DNA from: Streptacidiphilus rugosus AM-16
GTDB taxonomy: Bacteria; Actinomycetota; Actinomycetes; Streptomycetales; Streptomycetaceae
Length of the DNA: 64,000 nt
Reading direction: 5' to 3'
Assembly: GCF_000744655.1 (NCBI RefSeq)
Contig: NZ_JQMJ01000001.1
Span: forward strand, 186,001 to 250,000
The position numbers and the translations under genes are program-made. Positions 41,725-51,831 of this stretch are shown here, one piece after another; the stretch's first letter is position 1, and each line of letters begins with the position of its first letter. Under the pieces are notes generated by a model. It was given only the letters and a program-made list of their open reading frames with translations, was not told where the DNA came from and ran no database searches.

Positions 41725-42453
41725 GTGTCAGCGAAGACCTTGCGGAGCCAGATCCCGCAGCTGGTAGCGGCCTTACTGTTGCTGGTGGGGATGTTGACCG
41801 CCGCGACTGCCCAGGCACAGGCGGCGGCCCCGCAGCCGCTCGTCAGCAGTATGACCATTTGCTCCGACTCGCCCATTCCCACAGGCTGGGTCGTGACAAG
41901 CTCCCACGCTAGCAGCAGCTGCGTGGGCACCCGCTACGAGTACACGATCACCCAGCTCACCACGCAGACCAGTTCGATTGTCTGCTCCTTCTCGCCCGTC
42001 CCCGCGGGCTGGGTCATCACGAGCTCCCGCAACACCAGCGTCTGCCTCGGTGCCCGCTACGAGTACACGATCACCAAGATCACTACGCAGACCAGCGCGG
42101 TCGTCTGCTCCTTCTCACCTATCCCTGACGGCTGGATCATCACAGGCTCCCGCAACACCAGCATCTGCCTCGGTGCCCTCTACCAGTACACGATCACCAA
42201 GATCACTACGCAGACCAGTGCCGTCGTCTGCTCCTTCTCGCCGATCCCCGCAGGCTGGGTGATCACAAAGTCCCACGCGACCAGCGCCTGCCTCGGAATC
42301 CTCTACGAGTACACCATCACCGAACTCACCACGCAGACCAGTGCGGTCGTCTGCTCGTTCTCGCCCATCCCCGATGGTTGGGTCATCACAGGTTCCCACG
42401 CCACCAGCATCTGTCTCGGTGCCGTCTACGAGTACATCATCACCAAGGTCTGA
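41725..42453 (+). CDS. Secreted protein of five 41-residue two-cysteine repeats
   Basis: 242 residues, GTG at 41725 with GAGAGGA upstream. Signal peptide LVAALLLLVGMLTAATAQAQ, cleavage near AQA. From residue 43 the protein is five units of exactly 41 residues (the last 36), consensus CSFSPIPxGWVITxS, then TSxCLGxxYEYTITKI and TTQTSA. Each unit has two Cys about 20 apart, likely one disulphide each, and an invariant GW. Short proteins with single units of this kind occur in bacteria, from memory, but I do not know a function. The protein has no anchor, so it should be released. Confidence 0.78.
   Translation: MSAKTLRSQIPQLVAALLLLVGMLTAATAQAQAAAPQPLVSSMTICSDSPIPTGWVVTSSHASSSCVGTRYEYTITQLTTQTSSIVCSFSPVPAGWVITSSRNTSVCLGARYEYTITKITTQTSAVVCSFSPIPDGWIITGSRNTSICLGALYQYTITKITTQTSAVVCSFSPIPAGWVITKSHATSACLGILYEYTITELTTQTSAVVCSFSPIPDGWVITGSHATSICLGAVYEYIITKV
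41851..42450 (+). repeat. Five tandem 123-bp coding repeats
   Basis: The period is 123 bp (41 codons); the units differ at scattered positions, so they are older than the 48-bp repeats at 19476. The last unit lacks five codons. Confidence 0.85.
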
Positions 42454-42649
42454 CCAGCTGCCGCCGGCCCGGTGAAATCAGCGGGGAAGGGGCTCTCACG
42501 GGACCTGGCTCGGCCGCACCGACAACCGCGCCGGGACAGGCCCGCTGGGGTCGGCGTGATGGCCTGACCAAGCGTCATGGTGCCCGCAATGGCCAGCCGG
42601 GACCCCCGGTATCGAACTTTCGCCCGAAGACCATTGGCCCGTTTTGATG

Positions 42650-43211
42650 ATGGCGTCGCCGTGGCAAGCCAGCCCGGCGCCGCGACGGCCAGCGCCTCCA
42701 CGGCCGCGCGCACGCTCTCCCCGGCCAGCTCCAGCCGGTTCAGGTCGCGCACCGCGCTGATCACGTGCGTGGTGTCGGTGCGCTGCCTGCCACTGGCCTT
42801 GACCAGGCCCTTCTCCTTCAAGGCAGCCAGCAGCAGGTCCAGTGCCCGCTCTTCCAGGCCGTGCTCGACCACCCGGGAGCGGAACTCCGACAGCACCGAC
42901 GCGTCGAACCCCTCGTCCGCCAGCCCGAGGCCGAGGGCGTATTTCCAGGTGAGATCCTTACGGGCGGCATCGGCAGCCTGCCGGTCGGTGAGGTTCTCCG
43001 CCATCTGCAGCACCGTGACCAGCGCCAGCAGGCCCGGTGAGAACGCCGGACGGCCTCGGGTCCCGTAGGCGTGGGAGAATTCCGCGTCCGGGAACACCTC
43101 GGGCAACTGGTCCCTGACCGCCATCGCGAGCGGGGGCGTCTTGCGCGCGTAGATCTTCCGCACCGCCGCCGCGATCTCCGGCGACGGTTCCGGCCACGAC
43201 CGCGGCGACAT
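42650..43211 (-). pseudogene. IS1182-type transposase, 3'-truncated
   Basis: ATG at 43211 starts MSPRSWPEPSPEIAAAVRKI, then PEVFPDAEFSHAYGTRGRPA, QMAENLTDRQAADAARKDLT WKYALGL and SGRQRTDTTHVISAVRDLNR (first Asp region). Similarity ends near APGWLA at about 42663, so roughly 60 percent of the protein is missing. The open frame continues to 42426 as unrelated sequence. Confidence 0.8.
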
Positions 43212-43379
43212 CGACACGACAGGCTGCCCCTCCCAGCCGGACCCTACCGGCACACGACGAACCTGCCCACCCACCCCCACCAGCATCCTCAGCCACACGA
43301 ATTAACCATCAGGGTCACCGGGGACGCCGTGGCGTCGCCCTCACCGGGCCCCGGGCAGGCGCCACGCCTGCGGTCGGGG

Positions 43380-43543
43380 CAGGCAGCTCGACTGCGTCTG
43401 CCGATCCGGACGAGCGGATCCGGCAGCTGGAGGCCCGGGTGGCCGAGCTTGAGGCGAGCGAGCAGAAGCTGGCCACCGAACGGGACATCCTGCGCAAGGC
43501 GGCCAAGTATTTCGCCGGCGAGACGTGCGCCGTGAGGTGCTGA
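43380..43543 (+). pseudogene. IS3-family OrfA C-terminal fragment (different element)
   Basis: About 50 residues: DERIRQLEARVAELEASEQK then LATERDILRKAAKYFAGET, the leucine-zipper end of an IS3 OrfA. It differs clearly from the OrfA of the three 1,282-bp copies. The N-terminal half is absent. A group II intron 5' end lies 15 nt downstream, where orfB would start. Confidence 0.65.
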
Positions 43544-43557
43544 TGATCCGTATGGAG

Positions 43558-44450
43558 GTGTGAGACCTTCGTCGACTGCCCTGTCGTGGCAGGGTGGTGA
43601 AGCTGGGGGCAGCCGGACCTGGGTGATGCCGGGGAGGGTGGCAAGCGGCCCTGACAAAGCCGGGACGTGTCAGCACTGCCAGATGGTGCGGGTCCGGCGA
43701 GCGAGGTGGAAAGGAGTACGCGAGGAACCGTCGTTGTCACGTCCCTCAACGCGAGACCGGCTCGAACCTGGCGGATATGGGCCGGGAGCGGTGCGTACTC
43801 GTCGCCATCGGCGGCGAGGAACTCCTTGGGCGGTCTGTCTCTGCCGTCCGGGAGGCCATGAGGAAGGCCCACGGCGTACTCATGGCGAGGCCGCAGGGAT
43901 ATAGACGGGCTCCTCCTCCACCGAGCGGATCACAGTGAACACGGGAACCATCCGGAACCGGCTCCCGGTGTGCGTGCTGCCAGCACGTGGACCGGGATAG
44001 GTGCATCGACCGCTGAACGGGCTGGGTGGGGCGGAGCCGTCGTAGTACCGAGCCCGGGGAGAGCCCGGCGCATGGGGAAGGACGGCAGCGGGTTCGAGAA
44101 GGGACGGATGCTGCAATGCCGCAAGACGCCGCTGAACAGCGTTGCTCTGCCGGAGGGGATCCCGATGGGGTCCCGCCAGCGGGTATCGGAGATGCAGGCC
44201 AAACTTCACCGTTGGGCGGCGGCCGATCCCAGCCGCCGGCTCGATGACTTGTTCAACTTCGTGCATGACCCGGCGACGCTGATCGTGGCGTTCGACCGGG
44301 TCGCGGGGAACCGGGGGCCCGCACCGCTGGCGTGGACGGTCTGAACGGCCGCCGACGTCGAGCAGAGCACCGGCGTCCCCGGGTTTCCTGGACGATCTGC
44401 GGGCCCGGCTCAAGTCGTGCTCGTTCCTTCCGCTTCCGGGGAACTTGGAG
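43558..44450 (+). mobile_element. Group II intron remnant (5' ribozyme part and start of the reverse transcriptase)
   Basis: A probable 5' splice-site consensus GTGTGAG lies at 43558. The next 500 bp are non-coding with intron-like motifs, ending in the conserved stretch GGGGAGAGCCCGGCGCATGG at about 44055-44075 that precedes intron-encoded proteins. The reading frame after it is an RT/maturase N-terminus. The element is lost before RT domain 1, and ribozyme domains V-VI are absent, so it cannot splice or move. Confidence 0.7.
44072..44450 (+). pseudogene. Group II intron reverse transcriptase, N-terminal remnant
   Basis: ATG at 44072 leads to SEMQAKLHRWAAADPSRRLD then DLFNFVHDPATLIVAFDRVA GNRG, the RT0 region. 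A missing G then shifts to ARTAGVDGLNG in the next frame, and FLDDLRARLKSCSFLPLPG in a third, after which similarity stops. It has no catalytic YADD region. Confidence 0.75.
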
Positions 44451-44575
44451 CACGCCAGCGGTGGGACTTGTGCGTGCTACGGCTGCGGCCGAGCGCCTGG
44501 ACCCGATTCAACAAGTCAAGGGGCATCGACGCCTGTGCAGGGCCGTTCCGGCACGAGAAGCTCACGCTGCTGCGC

Positions 44576-47538
44576 TCAGTCCTGGCTGAGCTCTTGGCGA
44601 GCGCGACTCACGGCCTCGCGAGCGAGTGCATAGGAGGCCGCGATGTCGCGGGCGACGTCCGTGACTCCGTCAAGGCCGCCGTCGGCGGTGAGGTTCTCCA
44701 GGCGTTGGCACAGGGGGGTGAGCTGGTCCAGCCCGAAGGTCTTGCAGTTGGACTTGAGGGTGTGGGCAGCCCGGTGCACCAGTTCCGCGTCGCCGCTGTG
44801 CACACCCTGCCGGATCTCCTCGACCAGGTGGGGCGAGTCCTCGAGAAACGCGTCCATCAGCTGCGCCGTGAACTCGACATCCAGCGAACTGATCAGTGGC
44901 CCAAGAGTGGCGGAATTGAGGATGGGTTTGTCGGCCATGACGGCCTCCGGTTGCTGCTCCGGCTGCGGCGGGGAAGCGGCCTCGGAGCCGGTTGTGACGG
45001 TTGTGTCAGCAGAGATGGGAGTCACGGGCGTGTACTGGGCCAGGGCGTGAGCGAGGGTTTTCAGGCTCAGGGGTTTGGTGAGGTAATCGTCCATGCCGGC
45101 GGCTATGCACGCCTCGCGGTCCCCGCGCATGGCGCTGGCGGTGAGGGCGATGATGCGGGGGCGCTGGTGGCTGGGCCACTCCTGGTGGATGGCCCGGGAA
45201 GCGGTCAATCCGTTCATGACTGGCATGTGGACATCCATCAAGACGACGTCGTACGGCTTTGCGCGCAGCGCTTCCAGCGCTTGGGCACCGTCGCCCACCG
45301 CATCAGCCGTGTAACCGATTTTGGAGAGCATGCGCAGGGCGAGCTGCTGGTTGACGTTATTGTCCTCGGCCAGCAGGATCCGAAGTGGTTTCAGCTCCTC
45401 CCCAGGGGGCTCGTCTGCGACCGCGCGGCGCTCGGTCAGCGCGCTCCGCTCGGGCAGGAGCGCAGCGAGCAGGCTCGCGTAGAGGAGGGCGGCCCTGATC
45501 GGCTTGGTGTGGCAGGCAGAGAACAGCGCCAGATCCTCGGGGCTGGCATCGGGCTTGCCGACGGACGTCAAGAGGATCATCGGCAGGTTCGCGCGGTGGC
45601 GACTGATCTCGCGGGCCAACTCGATGCCGTCCTGTTCAGGCATCCACAGGTCAAATACGGCTACGTCGAAGGGGTCGCCGTCGCGGATCCACCGCAGGGC
45701 CTCCTGGGGCGAGCTGGTGGCACGTACGTGCATGCCCCAGGCGTTCGCTTGCCGAGCCAGCAGCATGCGGTTGGTCGCGTTGTCGTCGACCACCAGCATG
45801 CGCATGCCCTGGAGTTCGGTACGTGATGCGGCCCGCGACTGTCGGAGCTGTGCTGGGGTCTCACGAGTGACGATCGTGAAGTGAAACGTGGAACCCCGTC
45901 CGACCTCGGACTCCGCCCAGATGGTTCCGCCCATCAGTTCCACCAGGCGTTGGCTGATTGCCAGGCCCAGGCCGGTGCCGCCGAAGCGGCGAGTAGTGGA
46001 GGAATCCAGCTGATCGAACGGTTGGAAGAGCCGGTCGATCAGTTCCGACGGGATGCCGATCCCCGTGTCGCGCACCGAGAACTGGACGGTGAAAACTCCC
46101 TGCTCGCTGGGCGCGCGGCTCTGCAGCGGCGTCCCGGCGTCCGATGACTCGACACGTGCGGCGGTCAGCACGACCTCACCGGCCTCGGTGAACTTCATGG
46201 CGTTACTGAGCAGATTGACGATGACCTGGCGAAGCCGCAGGCCGTCGCACATGATTTCGTCGGGCAGTTCGGGGTCGATCGCGAAGGCCAGGTCGAGCTC
46301 GTGCTTCTCGTCGGCCCTGGGGGTGATCAGGTCGAACGCGGACTCGATGCACTGACGCAGGTCGGTCGAGACTTCCTCGATCTCGAACTTGCCGGCCTCG
46401 AACTTGGAGAAGTCCAAAATGTCATTGATGATCGTCAGCAGGCTGTCGGCGCTGCTCTGGACGATCTCAGCGTAGTTGCGCTGCTCGTCGCTCAGCGAGG
46501 TGCCCATCAGCAGCTCTGACATCCCCATGACCGCGTTCATCGGGGTGCGGATCTCATGGCTCATGGTGGCAAGGAACGTGCCCTTGGCGCGGTTGGCGGC
46601 GTTGGCTTCGCGCGCCGTCGACTCCAGTGCCTGTGCGGCGATCTCCCGTTCCCGTACCCGGCCCAGCTGACTGACCAGGCCGGCGATGAGGCTGATGGCC
46701 GATTCGTCGAGCGGCTGGAGGGTAGTGGTGAAGAACTCCACCACCCCCCCGGTCCCCTGATGAAGGAGCACAGGGAAGCCCACAGCTCCGGCGATCCCCG
46801 TCTGTTCTGAGAGCGTCGGCGTCAGGCCGCTCTCCGGTCCCAGCCGTTCCGGACCCTGTGGGCGGCCGCTCGTCTGGGTCCGCACAGTCAGTGCAGACGG
46901 CCCGCGGTCGAGCGCGGCCCGCAGCCGCTCCCGTACAGACTCCGGCCACTGATCGGCCATGACCCAGACCGCGGCAGACGTGAAGGCGTCCGCTGTTGTG
47001 GCGAGGGCAGGCTCAGGTGCGGGCACGGCTGTGTAAGCGCAGGCGGCGGGCCAGCCCATGTACGCGCAGATCAGGGGCAGCCCGTCGGCGAGGACCTCGT
47101 CCCAGGTGCTGGCTTTGTTCCCGGCAGCCGCGACGCCCTGCAGCAGCTGCAAGGAGCGGGTGCGCTGGTGCAGCTGCTCAGTCCGTAGACGTACCTTCTC
47201 TTCGACGGTGGAGTAGCTCTCCTGCAGGTTGTCGGCCATCGTGTTGAAGGTGTCGGCCAGCGACGCGATCTCGTCCCGGCTGGTCACGCGGGCTCGGCGT
47301 TCGAGCTTTCCAGCGGCGAGTGCTCTCGCGGCGTCGGCCACGTGAGAGATGTTCTGGGCGATACGGTGCGACATCAAGGTGGTCAGAGCGATGATCAGTG
47401 CCAGTCCCGAGCCGATCGTCACCAGCAGGATCGTGTTGTGTCCTTGGACCGTGCTGATCCGCGAATGCAGCATGCGGTCCTCCTGATCGAACAAGGAGTT
47501 CCACAGCTGCGTATCGGTCCGCAAGGCGTCCGCGGTCC
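44576..47538 (-). pseudogene. Hybrid sensor histidine kinase, C-terminal part (split by IS3 copy 3)
   Basis: This is residues 310-1295 of a kinase continued at 48821-49749. In order: second membrane helix (TILLVTIGSGLALIIALTTL), HAMP with coiled coil, GAF-like domain (about residues 440-600), HisKA with the phospho-acceptor in [19 protein letters not shown], HATPase (NLLSNAMKFTEAGE, GTGLGLAIS), receiver 1 (MLVVDDNA, VAVFDLWMPEQDG, LTSVGKP), receiver 2 (LLAEDNN, VVLMDVHMPVMNG, LTASAMRG, LTKPLS) and HPt (HRAAHTLKSNCKTFG). All catalytic residues are present. A TTG at 47524 could restart translation, which would give a kinase lacking the sensor domain. Domain order is that of phosphorelay kinases (BarA/ArcB-like). 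Confidence 0.9.
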
Positions 47539-47607
47539 GGGCGCTTCCCCCAGGTCGTGGACACCCTGATCATTGGATCGCGAGGATCCGTAGAACAGGA
47601 GTTCCCG

Positions 47608-47895
47608 TTGGGGACGTCGAAGTACAGCCCTGAGTTCAGGGCCGATGCCGTCGCGCTGTACCACGCCACGCCGGGCGGTACGTACGCGTCGGTGGCCCAG
47701 GACGTGGGCGTCAACCACGAGACGCTGCGGATCTGGGTGCGTGATGCGGAGGCGGCTGCCCGGCCGGGGGCCGGTGAGGCGAGCGCGATGGAGAAGGAGA
47801 ACCGGCAGCTGCGGGCGCGGGTGAAGGAGCTCGAGCTCGAGCGGGAGATCCTGCGCAGGGCCGCGAAGTATTTCGCCCGGGAGACCAGCTGGTGA
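47608..47895 (+). CDS. IS3-family transposase OrfA (copy 3)
   Basis: 95 residues, TTG at 47608 with AGGAG 6 nt upstream; identical to the other two copies. A GTG at 47557 in the terminal repeat opens a longer frame (112 residues) but has no ribosome site. Confidence 0.88.
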   Translation: MGTSKYSPEFRADAVALYHATPGGTYASVAQDVGVNHETLRIWVRDAEAAARPGAGEASAMEKENRQLRARVKELELEREILRRAAKYFARETSW

Positions 47896-48788
47896 GCAGC
47901 CGCTTTCAGTTCGTCGAGGATCACCGGGACGCCTACGGCGTGAAGCGGCTGTGCCGGATGATGCAGGTCTCGCGGTCCGGGTTCTACCGGTGGCTGGCCG
48001 GCGCGGACGCGCGCATGGAACGGGCGAGGGCGGACGCGGAGCTTGCCGAGCGGATCGCCCGGATCCACACCGACTCGGACGGGACCTACGGGGTTCCGCG
48101 CGTCACCGCCGAGCTGCGGGATGCCGGGGACCGGATTAACCACAAGCGCGTGGAACGCGTGATGCGCACGTTCGGCATCGTCGGGCTGCACCTGCGCAAG
48201 AAGGTCCGCACCACGATCCCCGAGCCGTCGGCGACACCGGTGCCGGACCTGCTGGACCGTGACTTCACCGCGGCCAGGCCGAACACCAGGTACGTGGGCG
48301 ACATAACCTACCTGCCCATCGGTGGCGGCCAGTTCCTTTACCTGGCCACGGTGTTGGACCTGTGCTCGAAACGGCTGGCGGGCTGGTCGATCGCCGACCA
48401 CATGCGCACGTCCCTGGTGACCGACGCCCTGCGGGCCGCCGCGGCCGCCCGCGGCGCAGCCGGACTGCGCGGGGCGATTTTCCACAGCGACAACGGGGCC
48501 CAGTACGGGTCCAGGGACTTCGCGCACGTCTGCGCGGAGCTCGGCGTGACCAGATCGCGCGGCGCAGTGGGCACCAGCGCGGACAACGCCGCCGCGGAGA
48601 GCTTCAACGCGACCATGAAACGCGAGACGCTCCAGGGACGGAAACGGTGGAACGGGGCCCGCGAAGCCCGACTCGCCGTCTTCCGGTGGGTGACCCGCTA
48701 CAACACCCGGCGGCGGCACTCCAGCCTCGGCCAGATCAGCCCGGTCACCTACGAACAACGATCAACTACGCTGGTCGTTGCCGCATGA
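47892..48788 (+). CDS. IS3-family transposase OrfB (copy 3)
   Basis: 298 residues with intact DDE motifs, identical to copies 1 and 2; GTG start overlaps orfA by 4 nt. It runs antisense to the interrupted kinase gene. Confidence 0.93.
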   Translation: MSSRFQFVEDHRDAYGVKRLCRMMQVSRSGFYRWLAGADARMERARADAELAERIARIHTDSDGTYGVPRVTAELRDAGDRINHKRVERVMRTFGIVGLHLRKKVRTTIPEPSATPVPDLLDRDFTAARPNTRYVGDITYLPIGGGQFLYLATVLDLCSKRLAGWSIADHMRTSLVTDALRAAAAARGAAGLRGAIFHSDNGAQYGSRDFAHVCAELGVTRSRGAVGTSADNAAAESFNATMKRETLQGRKRWNGAREARLAVFRWVTRYNTRRRHSSLGQISPVTYEQRSTTLVVAA

Positions 48789-48820
48789 CAACCGGTGTCC
48801 ACGAACCCGGGGAAACGCCC

Positions 48821-49749
48821 GTCCCACCCTGGACGCCTGCCAAGGTCAGGGCAGAGCCGCCAGAGATCTGCTGGTCAGCGATGCCGATGAGGCCGTTGGC
48901 CGTTGTGCTCACTTGGTCCAGCAAGGGAGCCAAGGCGGGGCTTAGGTCGGTGTCGTTATTGTGGGCCGGGGTGGCGTCGAACGCCCGGTTGAGGGCGTCG
49001 TTGAGCTGGCCGAGCTGCTGGCTGAGCAGGCCGCTCGCCTGGATGAGACCGTCCGTGTCAGCCGGGTGCCTGGTCTGGGCGGCGATGCCGACCGTATCGC
49101 CCAGGGAGCTGATCTGATTCACCAGCGGAGGCTCCAGTGCCGACAGCGCGGAGCCGATGTAGAAGGTGTCGGGCTGCGGATCCAGGTTGATCTTGGATAC
49201 ATCGCCCACGTAGGAGTACAGCGACAGCTGGTTGCCGACCAACTGCTGAGTGAAGCCCGTGGCGAGCGCATCATCCGGGCCGACGGCCTTCACCTCCTGC
49301 CACTGGCCGATCAGGCCCGCGAACACGAGCTGGCCCTTGCCCGCAGTGGTCAAGGCCTCGTCCAGGCGCCGCTGCAGTGAGGGGTCTGTGCCCTTCAACT
49401 GGGTGAAGTCACCGTCCACGGCGCTTTGGAGGGCCGCTATCTGCTGTGGCGCCACCTGAGCGCCGTGAGCAATCTCGGTGGACACCGAGCGGTACTGGAT
49501 CAGGTCCAGCGTCAACGCGCTGAGGGAGCGCAGATACGCGGTGCCTGCCAGCTCCTGCTGTGCGACGTTGATGCTGCCGTTCTGCTGATTGACCAGATAC
49601 GCCACAGCCACCAGAAGCGGTACCAGGAACGCCATCGCGATGACCACGAGCTTGTGCCATATCCGCAACCTGAAGCGCCCGAAGCGCGTCCTAGCTTCAG
49701 ACGGCGAAGAACGGTACGCCGGGGCCGAAGGGAACGGGTTGCGCCTCAT
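48821..49749 (-). pseudogene. Hybrid sensor histidine kinase, N-terminal part (split by IS3 copy 3)
   Basis: ATG at 49749. Residues 1-309: basic cytoplasmic start, first membrane helix (KLVVIAMAFLVPLLVAVAYL), then about 260 extracytoplasmic helical residues. The segment QELAGTAYLRSLSALTLDLI resembles the start of nitrate/ligand-sensing helical bundles in kinases and chemoreceptors. The second membrane helix lies across the insertion. In the present arrangement the frame runs into the IS and stops at 48766. Upstream on the same strand are two substrate-binding lipoproteins. Confidence 0.88.
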
Positions 49750-50037
49750 GGATCGTCGCGTTCTTCAGCGGGGCGCAGAACGACGTGGTCAGCCGCCTGG
49801 CACTGTGAGCCCAAGTCTGCCGTATCGTCGCCCAACCTGCATGTGGAGGGCAGGCGGCTCAAACGTCCCGACCCCGATCCGGGCATCATCCTCCTGCCCG
49901 CACGCCGACCTGGCCGACACCCTCACGGCTCTGCCGCCGCGACGGCTCCGGCGATCAGGCCACAGCCGACAGAATCCGTGCGAAGACCGTCAAGGAAAGC
50001 GCGAAGCCCAGCCCCGTTCTGCGGGGCGGACCAAAGA

Positions 50038-51630
50038 TCAGTAGGACTGGACCTCAGCCAGCGAGGAGAGATATGCGTCCGGGCGAGGGGCGAAACCCTG
50101 GACTTTCGGGCCGACCAGATAGTAGTCATCCGACCGGAACAGCCACACCCATGGCGATTCGCTGAGCAACTCCATCTGAAGCCTGCCGTAGACAGCCTGC
50201 CGCTGCCCTGCGCTGTTGCTGGCGTTGCCCTGGGCGAGCAGGCCGGCCAGAGTCGGCGAATCCAAGCCCCCCGGCGTGGCGAGACTTCCGCCGGTCCCGA
50301 AATAGCGCCCGTACATCAGGTAGGGATCGAACGAACCGCCGTTGAGCGCCACCGCCGCGTCGAAGTCACCCGCCAGCCACGCGGTGACATAGGGAGCGGT
50401 GGGCAGCTGCTTGAGCTCCATCGACACACCGATCTTCAACAGCTGCGCCTGGAGGTCCTGTGCCTCGGCGACGCCCGTCGCGTACTCGCCCGTCTCGACA
50501 ATCGTGGCGAGCGCGAACCCGTGGGGATACCCAGCTGCGGACAGCATCGACTTGGCCTTTGCGGTGTCGCCAGGCGTACAGGGCAAGCCGTCGGTTGGTG
50601 AGTAGGTGAAGGCCGGGCTGGTGATCGGGCCAGTGACCGTGCCGTCGCCGAACGTGGCGACCTGCAGGACTTCGCTCTTGTTGATGGCGCAGGCAAGGGC
50701 CTGCCGCACCTGCTGCTTCCGCAGCGGCCCGCGGCGCCCGTTAAGCATCAGGACGTGGTAGGCCAGTGCTGGCTCCTTCACCAGCTGGAACGCCTCCCCG
50801 GAGAGGCTGGCCTGCCGGGCAACGCCGGGGTCAGTGAGCTGGCCCAGCTGGAACGCTCCGGTGCGCATGCCCGAAAGGATCGAGGACTCGTCCGAAATGA
50901 CCTTGAACTCCAGTGTGCCGATCCTTGGTTTGCCGCCGTAGTACCCCGGATTGGCGGTGAGCACCACCTGTCGACCCTGGTCCCATTGCTTCCAAACGAA
51001 CGGACCGGTGCCGTCGGGGCTCTTGCCGACAGTGCCGGCGGCGATGTTCGACTTGGATTCGATCGATGAGTTGATCGAAGCCAGCGAGTACAGCAGCGCC
51101 CCCGAGGGCTTGGACAGGTGCAGGACCACCTTCGACGGGGACGGAGTGTCCACAGCCGTGATCGCGAGCAGGTTGGATCGGGAGACAGCGCCGGTGGACG
51201 GGTCCAGGATCCGCTGGATCGATGCCTGGACATCGGCCGAGGTGAAGGGGGAGCCGTCATGCCAAACCACCCCGTTCCGCAGGGAGAACGAGATGGTCAA
51301 ACCATTGTCTGACGTGGTCCAAGAGGCCGCTAGACCGGGTTCGATCAGCCCGTTGGGACTGGTGGTGACCAAGGTCGAGTAAACCAGGCTGAGGGTCTGC
51401 TGCGTTTGGAACGCAGTCGCCAGTTCCGGGTCGAGCCTGTCGATGTCCCCGGTCCGGGCGACCACGAACGGCGTCTGGGCGGCAGGTGAGGACGGCGCCT
51501 TCGACGGACTTCCGCTTGTGCATGCGCCGAGACCGCCCGTTAGGGCGGCGATCACCGCGGCGGCGACCCCGGCTCTGAGGCGGACCGTACGGCGTGCGCT
51601 GTCGCGGCCTGGGGGCGACACAGCTGCCAT
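50038..51630 (-). CDS. ABC-type oligopeptide/nickel-family substrate-binding lipoprotein (SBP_bac_5)
   Basis: 530 residues, ATG at 51630. A signal with lipobox LTGGLGAC (Cys 37 region) is followed by an extracytoplasmic class C binding protein: DIDRLDPELATAFQTQQTLS, LRNGVVWHDGSPFTSADVQA, GTGPFVWKQW, VRQALACAINKSEVLQVATF and WVWLFRSDDYYLVGPKVQGF. It normally delivers peptides or similar solutes to Opp/Dpp permeases. No permease or ATPase gene lies within the window nearby. It sits between another binding protein and the hybrid kinase on the same strand, so a sensing role is possible. Confidence 0.9.
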   Translation of the reverse strand: MAAVSPPGRDSARRTVRLRAGVAAAVIAALTGGLGACTSGSPSKAPSSPAAQTPFVVARTGDIDRLDPELATAFQTQQTLSLVYSTLVTTSPNGLIEPGLAASWTTSDNGLTISFSLRNGVVWHDGSPFTSADVQASIQRILDPSTGAVSRSNLLAITAVDTPSPSKVVLHLSKPSGALLYSLASINSSIESKSNIAAGTVGKSPDGTGPFVWKQWDQGRQVVLTANPGYYGGKPRIGTLEFKVISDESSILSGMRTGAFQLGQLTDPGVARQASLSGEAFQLVKEPALAYHVLMLNGRRGPLRKQQVRQALACAINKSEVLQVATFGDGTVTGPITSPAFTYSPTDGLPCTPGDTAKAKSMLSAAGYPHGFALATIVETGEYATGVAEAQDLQAQLLKIGVSMELKQLPTAPYVTAWLAGDFDAAVALNGGSFDPYLMYGRYFGTGGSLATPGGLDSPTLAGLLAQGNASNSAGQRQAVYGRLQMELLSESPWVWLFRSDDYYLVGPKVQGFAPRPDAYLSSLAEVQSY

Positions 51631-51831
51631 GGATTCCTCCGGCGCGGTGACCGAGCTACTACCAGAGCAGCCCGATGCCTACGCATGCAGCTTATTGGCT
51701 TCAGCCTCAGGGGGCGACGCAGACGTGCGGTGACTGCGACGGATGCAGTCGACGCTTCTCGGATGTGAGAAAGTGCGGGTTGATTCAGGACCGCCAAGTG
51801 ACGTCGCGGGAGGAGACACCTGGCCTCCTGC

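Larger units (their letters stand above)
47539..48820 (+). mobile_element. IS3-family insertion sequence, copy 3, inside the kinase gene
   Basis: 1,282 bp, same ends as copies 1 and 2, opposite orientation. A 4-bp direct repeat GTCC flanks it (47535-47538 and 48821-48824). Deleting the element plus one repeat restores a 3,888-nt reading frame. Confidence 0.97.
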
